Assembly (NCBI GenBank): GCA_018242485.1
Contig: JAFEBV010000013.1
Coordinates: 62,001 to 126,000, forward strand
Length of the DNA stretch: 64,000 nucleotides
Reading direction: 5' to 3'
Source of the DNA: Pseudomonadota bacterium
Lineage (GTDB): Bacteria; Pseudomonadota; Gammaproteobacteria; Xanthomonadales; Xanthomonadaceae
The translations under genes were made by a program, and so were the position numbers. The notes below the pieces were generated by a model. The model had not been told where the DNA came from, made no database searches, and saw only the letters and a list, made by a program, of their open reading frames with translations. Shown here piece by piece: positions 59,485-64,000 of this stretch. The stretch's first letter is position 1. Each line of letters begins with the position of its first letter.

Positions 59485-62400
59485 CTACTTCTCGATCCGC
59501 CAGTTGATCGACGCGCGGTTCTCCTTCGCCGATTCGATGCTCACATCGAAGCCCTTGCGCAGCAGGTATTTCAAGGTCAGCACCTCGCCGGTGCCGACCA
59601 GCGCCACGCCGTAGCTGACGAACAAGCGCGGCGAGAGGTATTTGCCGACGGTGAGCGCCTCGCCGCCGAGCGCGCGCGACTGGCTCACGCCGGCATCCAG
59701 CCCCAGGCGCGCGCCGATCTGCGCGGCGAGCAGGTTGCTGCCCACCGCCAGTGCCGTGGAGGCCGCGCCGATCTGCCGGCTCTCGTCGGCGTTGGCCGAT
59801 TGCAGCGGGCGACCGATGACGAGGTAGGCCAGCGCGTTGCTCGGTTCCATCGCCGGGGTGGACACGATCTGCGTCTGCGGGCGCAGGGCGGTGCCGCGCA
59901 CGCGCACGCCGACCGTGGTGTCGTCGTCGAATTCGCGCTGCGCAAGGATGTCCAGCGCGGGATCGTCGAAGCCGCCGCCGTTGTAGGTCAGCCGTCCGCG
60001 TTCGATGCTCAGTTGCTGGCCGTAGGCGCTGTAGCGACCGCTCACGTCGAGCGCGCCGATGGCGGTCGGTGCGGCGCCGGGCGGCTTGCGCACGCGCAAC
60101 TGGCCGCCGAGCTTGCCGTCCAGCCCGAAGCCCTTGAGCTGCACGTCGTCGCCCAGCGCCAGTTTCAAATCCACATCGACCTTGATCGGGCTGCTGCGGA
60201 GCTTTTCCGCCGGATCGAGCACGACCACGTCCGGCGACGGCGTCACCGCGCCGTCGAGGCGTTCCAGATCGAGTTTCGCGGTTGGCACCGCGACGCTGCC
60301 GCGCAGCGTGAGCGTGTCGGCGGCATAGCCCAGATGCAGATCGGGCGAGGCGATCGCCGAAAGTTCCGGCGTGTCGGCGATGCGTAGCGTATTGCCGCGG
60401 GCGGTGAGGGTGATCGGCGCGGAAAAGTCGTCCCAGCGCAGCCCGCCGGCGAGATCGAGCGTGCCATCGCCGGCACGCAACGCGCCGCTGATGGTGGCAG
60501 CACCGGAGTCGTCGGCGTCGATGGACACATGCCCATCCTTCAACGCGATGCCGAGCGCGGGCAACTCAGTCTGGAAATCGGTCAGGCGCAGGCTGCCGGA
60601 AATCTGCGGATGCGCGATGCTGCCGGCGAGCGTGAGCGTTCCGCCGAAGCGGCCCTTCGGCGCGGCGATGTCGGTGGAGAACAGTTCCAGCCAGCCGATG
60701 TCGCGCAGATCGAGGCTGAGTTGTCCCTGCATCGGCGATGCGGGGGAGATTCCGCTGGACAGTTCGCCCTGCACGCTGCCGCCTGCACTCAGTTCGGCGC
60801 TCACACTGGTTTGCACGCGCTCGCCATCCAGCCGCGCATCGGCGCGCAGTTGCGTGTAACCCAGCAGCGGCCGCTGCGCCTGCGATTGCACATGCAGTCC
60901 ACCCGAATCCGAGCGCAGTTGCGCGCTGCCATTGAAACCGCCGCGCGCACCCGGGGCGATGCTGGCATCCATATCGACGTTGCCGTAGGCGCGCGCATCG
61001 AAATCCGGGCTGGCGATCCACGGATCCAGCAAGGACAGCGGCAGGCCGTGCGCCTGCAAGTGGGCGCGGCGCGGCCAGTCGGCATCCATGCACACGGATG
61101 CGTCCGCCGCATGCAGGCAGGCCGATGCGAGGCGGATTCCACCGTTGTCGTCGCGGCGCAGGTTGGCGGGATCGCCCAGCGTCCACGCCGGGCCATGCGA
61201 GGGTGAAACGTGCAGGCTCTCGATGCGTGCGCTCCACGCATCGCGCTCGCGTTGTGCGCTGGCGGCAAGTTCGAGATTGCCCAGGGTGGTGAGGATGTGG
61301 CCGCTCACCCGCGGGCGCAATGTCGATCCGCCCCATTGCAGTTGCAGCGCGTGCACCGGGCCGATGCCGGCGATGCCGTCGGCCTGCATGTGCAGCGCGC
61401 CCTCGTTGCCATTCGCGCCGATGCGACCATCCAGCGACAGCCCCGACACGGCGTATTCGCGCCAGCGCAGGCCGCTGCCGGCGAGCTTCCCGGCGAGCGC
61501 GGGAAACGGCCATTCGCCTTGCGCGCCGAGTTGCCCTTCGATGCGGCCGCGGGCGTCCGGCAGCAGGTCGTCCAGTTGCAGCGGCGCGAAACGGGCGACC
61601 AGATCGAAGCTCGATCCCAGCGTTCCCTTGGCTTGCACACGGCTGCCGCCGACCCGCAGGTCGGCATCGACCTGTCCCTTGCCGGCACGCCAGTCCAGCG
61701 TGCCACCGCCACCGAGGCTGCGCCCGCGCAGGGTTCCGGACAGACCATCGAGCACGGCGCGCAGCGTCAACCCCGCCTGCGGATCGTTCGCGCCATCGCT
61801 TTGCAGATGCGCGCTGACGCGGCCCTCGAAACCCGGCGCGAAGTAGCCCGGATCGAAGCGATCGAGCTTGGCATCCAATCGCCACGCCGGATGCGGTGCC
61901 CATGCGACATGCCCGCTGGCGTGCATGGCGCCGGCCGACGTGGTTGCGTCGAAGCGCTGCAGGCTCGCCTGCGTGGCGTCGCCGTTGCCGGCGATCTGCA
62001 CGGTCGCTTTCTCGCCATCGCGGTGCAGATCCAGCGCGCCGGAGAGCGTCCACTCGGAGATCGCACCGGCGAACTTCAAATCACCACGGGCCTGCACCGG
62101 CGACGCCTGCGCATCGGCGCGCCAGCGCACGCCATCCAGCGTCACCCGTGCATCCACACGCGGCGCGACCGCGTTGAAGTCGGCGCGACCGCTGACCTGC
62201 GCGCGGCCATCGAGCAGGTTCAGGGTCAACGGGCTGGCATCGAGTACGCCATCGGCGTACGCAAGCTTCGACGGCGCGATGCCGATGCGCAGGCCCGCGT
62301 GTTCGACGCCGCCGTGCAGCGTCGCCGCCCCGCCGTGGCCGCTGGTGTCGAGGTCGAGATTCCACGGCGACGATGCCGTTGCGTCGGATTTTTCGGTCGA

Positions 62401-63252
62401 TGCCAGCGCAAGCAGGGCCTGCGAATCGAAGCGTTGCGCGTGCAGGGCCAGTGTCCAGTCCGGCACGCGGCGGCCATTGTCCAGCGTGAGATGAACGCAC
62501 ACCGGCTCGGGCGCGCGGCCGGCCAGCGACATCACGAAGTGATCGAGATCGCCACCGGCGACCAGGCGCAGGTGCGCGGATGCAGGCGCATCCCAAGTCG
62601 CTTGCACGCGCGTGGCGTATTGGCGACGCGCGTCGATGCGGCCATCGAGGACGAGGCGTCCGTGGTCGGTGCTGGCGGTCAGATGTTCGATGCGCAAGCG
62701 ACCCGGTGCCAGCAACAAACCGCCGCGCAGGCGCGCGATCGCCACCACCGGCGCACCCTCGCGGCTGATGCGCAGCGCGTGCAGGTGCGCGGTGCCGATG
62801 TCGATGGCGATGGGCACATCGAACTTCGGCAGCACGTCCGGCCAGCGTGGCGGCGGCTGCGGAGTGCGGTCGATGGGCAGGTCGAGCGTGGCCGCGTCCA
62901 CGTCCAGCGTGCCCAGCCGCAGGCGGCGGGCGAACAGGGCGGCCAGCGATGGGTCGAGCGTGACCCGCTGCGCACGGAAATCCACCCCGGCATGCCGCCA
63001 GCGCAGGTCGTACAGGATCAACGGGCCGGACAAGGTGCCATCGGCGCGCTGCCACGACAGCGCGTTCGCGGGCAGCAGGCGGGCGAAGAGGGCCAACCCC
63101 GCATCGCGACCGCTGGCGGTCAGCAGCAGCCATGCGCCGGTCGCGCTCGTCAGTAACAGCGCGATGAAGATGCCAATGAGACCGCGCCACAGCCAGCGCC
63201 GGCGGCATGGTTTGTTTTTCGACGCGACGGAAGTGTCCGCGCGCGTGCTCAT
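59485..63252 (-). CDS. tamB: Translocation and assembly module protein TamB
   Basis: This large protein of 1255 residues spans the envelope as a beta-taco conduit for lipids, anchored by one N-terminal helix (LIGIFIALLLTSATGAWLLL). The C-terminal DUF490 domain shows RGTALRPQTQIVSTPAMEPSNALAYLVIGRP and GEVLTLKYLLRKGFDVSIESAKENRASINW. ATG 63252 overlaps the tamA stop as ATGA, as is usual for tamAB. Longer frames on the same strand belong to tamA. Confidence 0.94.
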   Translation of the reverse strand: MSTRADTSVASKNKPCRRRWLWRGLIGIFIALLLTSATGAWLLLTASGRDAGLALFARLLPANALSWQRADGTLSGPLILYDLRWRHAGVDFRAQRVTLDPSLAALFARRLRLGTLDVDAATLDLPIDRTPQPPPRWPDVLPKFDVPIAIDIGTAHLHALRISREGAPVVAIARLRGGLLLAPGRLRIEHLTASTDHGRLVLDGRIDARRQYATRVQATWDAPASAHLRLVAGGDLDHFVMSLAGRAPEPVCVHLTLDNGRRVPDWTLALHAQRFDSQALLALASTEKSDATASSPWNLDLDTSGHGGAATLHGGVEHAGLRIGIAPSKLAYADGVLDASPLTLNLLDGRAQVSGRADFNAVAPRVDARVTLDGVRWRADAQASPVQARGDLKFAGAISEWTLSGALDLHRDGEKATVQIAGNGDATQASLQRFDATTSAGAMHASGHVAWAPHPAWRLDAKLDRFDPGYFAPGFEGRVSAHLQSDGANDPQAGLTLRAVLDGLSGTLRGRSLGGGGTLDWRAGKGQVDADLRVGGSRVQAKGTLGSSFDLVARFAPLQLDDLLPDARGRIEGQLGAQGEWPFPALAGKLAGSGLRWREYAVSGLSLDGRIGANGNEGALHMQADGIAGIGPVHALQLQWGGSTLRPRVSGHILTTLGNLELAASAQRERDAWSARIESLHVSPSHGPAWTLGDPANLRRDDNGGIRLASACLHAADASVCMDADWPRRAHLQAHGLPLSLLDPWIASPDFDARAYGNVDMDASIAPGARGGFNGSAQLRSDSGGLHVQSQAQRPLLGYTQLRADARLDGERVQTSVSAELSAGGSVQGELSSGISPASPMQGQLSLDLRDIGWLELFSTDIAAPKGRFGGTLTLAGSIAHPQISGSLRLTDFQTELPALGIALKDGHVSIDADDSGAATISGALRAGDGTLDLAGGLRWDDFSAPITLTARGNTLRIADTPELSAIASPDLHLGYAADTLTLRGSVAVPTAKLDLERLDGAVTPSPDVVVLDPAEKLRSSPIKVDVDLKLALGDDVQLKGFGLDGKLGGQLRVRKPPGAAPTAIGALDVSGRYSAYGQQLSIERGRLTYNGGGFDDPALDILAQREFDDDTTVGVRVRGTALRPQTQIVSTPAMEPSNALAYLVIGRPLQSANADESRQIGAASTALAVGSNLLAAQIGARLGLDAGVSQSRALGGEALTVGKYLSPRLFVSYGVALVGTGEVLTLKYLLRKGFDVSIESAKENRASINWRIEK

Positions 63253-64000
63253 AACTCGGCACCGAGGTTGATGTGCAGGTGCACCGGCGCGCGCGACTGG
63301 AAGCCGTGGGCGATGTCGATACGCACCGGCCCGACCGGCGAGCGCCAGCGCAGGCCGAAGCCGACGCCGAGGTTGGAGCGCGGGCGGTTGTCGAAGGCAT
63401 CGCCGTCGTCGGCGAATACCGCCGCGCCCCACGTCTGGGTGAAGCGATGCTCGAACTCGGCGCTGACGACGGCGAGGTTGCTCGCACCGATGTTGATGCC
63501 GTTCACGCGCGGGCCGATCTCCTGATAGCTGTAACCGCGCACGCTGGTATCGCCGCCGGCGAAGTAGCGCAGCGAGGGTGGCAACTCGGCGAAGTTGCCG
63601 GTGAAGACGTGGCCGAACTCGCCGCGCAGCAGCACGCGATTGCGCTCGCCCAGCGGGTGTATCCAGCTTGCGCGCGCGTGCAGTTGCAGGAAGTCCACGT
63701 CCGAACCGAGCGCGCTCGATCCGCCGCTGACATCCGCCGCCAGCGACCAGCCGCGCGTGGGATACAGCTTGTCGTCGGCGCGCGTGGTCTGCACCGACAG
63801 CGACGGAAAAACGAGTGTCGCGTAGCGATCGAACGCCGGATACAGCGCGTCCTGATAGCGCTCGCGCTGCACGTGAAATGCGGCGGTGAGGTTCCATCGA
63901 TCCAGTCGCCCGGTGCGGCTGCCGACCAGTTCGGCCAGCTGCGTGTGCCCGGCGTCGGTGATCTCGTCGCGGTAGTTGGTGGACAGGTCGTACCAGCCGT
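63249..64000 (-). CDS. tamA: Outer-membrane assembly protein TamA, 3' part
   Basis: This is the C-terminal part (about 250 residues) of an Omp85-family beta-barrel; the 5' end lies beyond the window. Seen are GWYDLSTNYRDE, the barrel strand YPTRGWSLAADVSGG, the L6-type RYFAGGDTSVRGYSYQEIGPR motif and the last strand GVGFGLRWRSPVGPVRIDIAHGFQ. RG in VRGYSY is the Omp85 signature. It makes a complex with TamB. Confidence 0.93.
   Translation of the reverse strand, partial: GWYDLSTNYRDEITDAGHTQLAELVGSRTGRLDRWNLTAAFHVQRERYQDALYPAFDRYATLVFPSLSVQTTRADDKLYPTRGWSLAADVSGGSSALGSDVDFLQLHARASWIHPLGERNRVLLRGEFGHVFTGNFAELPPSLRYFAGGDTSVRGYSYQEIGPRVNGINIGASNLAVVSAEFEHRFTQTWGAAVFADDGDAFDNRPRSNLGVGFGLRWRSPVGPVRIDIAHGFQSRAPVHLHINLGAEL

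Overview
The window is a high-GC, gene-dense stretch of a gammaproteobacterium. The order hrcA-grpE-dnaK-dnaJ next to recN, fur, bamE, rnfH, ratA and smpB, together with dispersed Xanthomonad-style intergenic repeats, suggests the Xanthomonadaceae/Rhodanobacteraceae. This is an inference from gene content and order; no marker rRNA is present and no species can be named.

Bases 1-30446 are mostly one surface polysaccharide locus of the Wzx/Wzy type. It opens with export genes (outer-membrane lipoprotein Wza/GumB, BY-kinase Wzc), then a J-domain membrane protein and a TPR membrane protein, all but the first pair joined by 4-base stop/start overlaps. A small secreted protein, a terminator and an O-antigen ligase/polymerase-like protein follow. 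Next come precursor genes: a UDP-glucuronate 4-epimerase-like gene and wbpA, wbpB, wbpD and wbpE homologues, which would make UDP-2,3-diacetamido-2,3-dideoxyglucuronic acid. The wbpE homologue is fused to a PIN-domain toxin module and preceded by a small antitoxin-like gene. Then come a Wzx flippase, an AT-rich island (about 15.55-19.75 kb) with Wzy, a GT4 glycosyltransferase and an acetyltransferase, then fnlA, fnlB, a methyltransferase with a G9 tract, a decayed stretch, fnlC and a WbuB/WbjE-like glycosyltransferase, which together make and transfer L-FucNAc. An AT-rich beta-propeller lipoprotein on the other strand and an unrelated FAD oxidase separate this from a WecA-like initiating transferase at 29298-30446.

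Bases 30564-37443 hold an M13 peptidase, a MATE exporter, a lytic transglycosylase, a ParE/RHH toxin-antitoxin pair with a clear 19-base operator, two small unknowns and smpB. Bases 37533-47377 hold the core block ratA-rnfH, bamE, fur, recN, hicAB, hrcA, grpE, dnaK, a TMEM175-type channel gene and dnaJ. A heat-shock (sigma-32-like) promoter lies inside the 3' end of hrcA.

Bases 47378-64000 hold an unusual 40-base tandem repeat, a lipoprotein with a C-terminal type IV pilin domain lacking a prepilin leader, ppiB, a three-gene envelope operon with an M48 peptidase, an aspartate-type aminotransferase, malate dehydrogenase, a lipoprotein, a TolB-like/TPR membrane protein, and tamB with the 3' part of tamA, which runs off the window. 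No rRNA, tRNA, CRISPR array, phage or intact insertion sequence was found. At least three families of short dispersed repeats are visible, and two of them sit right against or inside genes.
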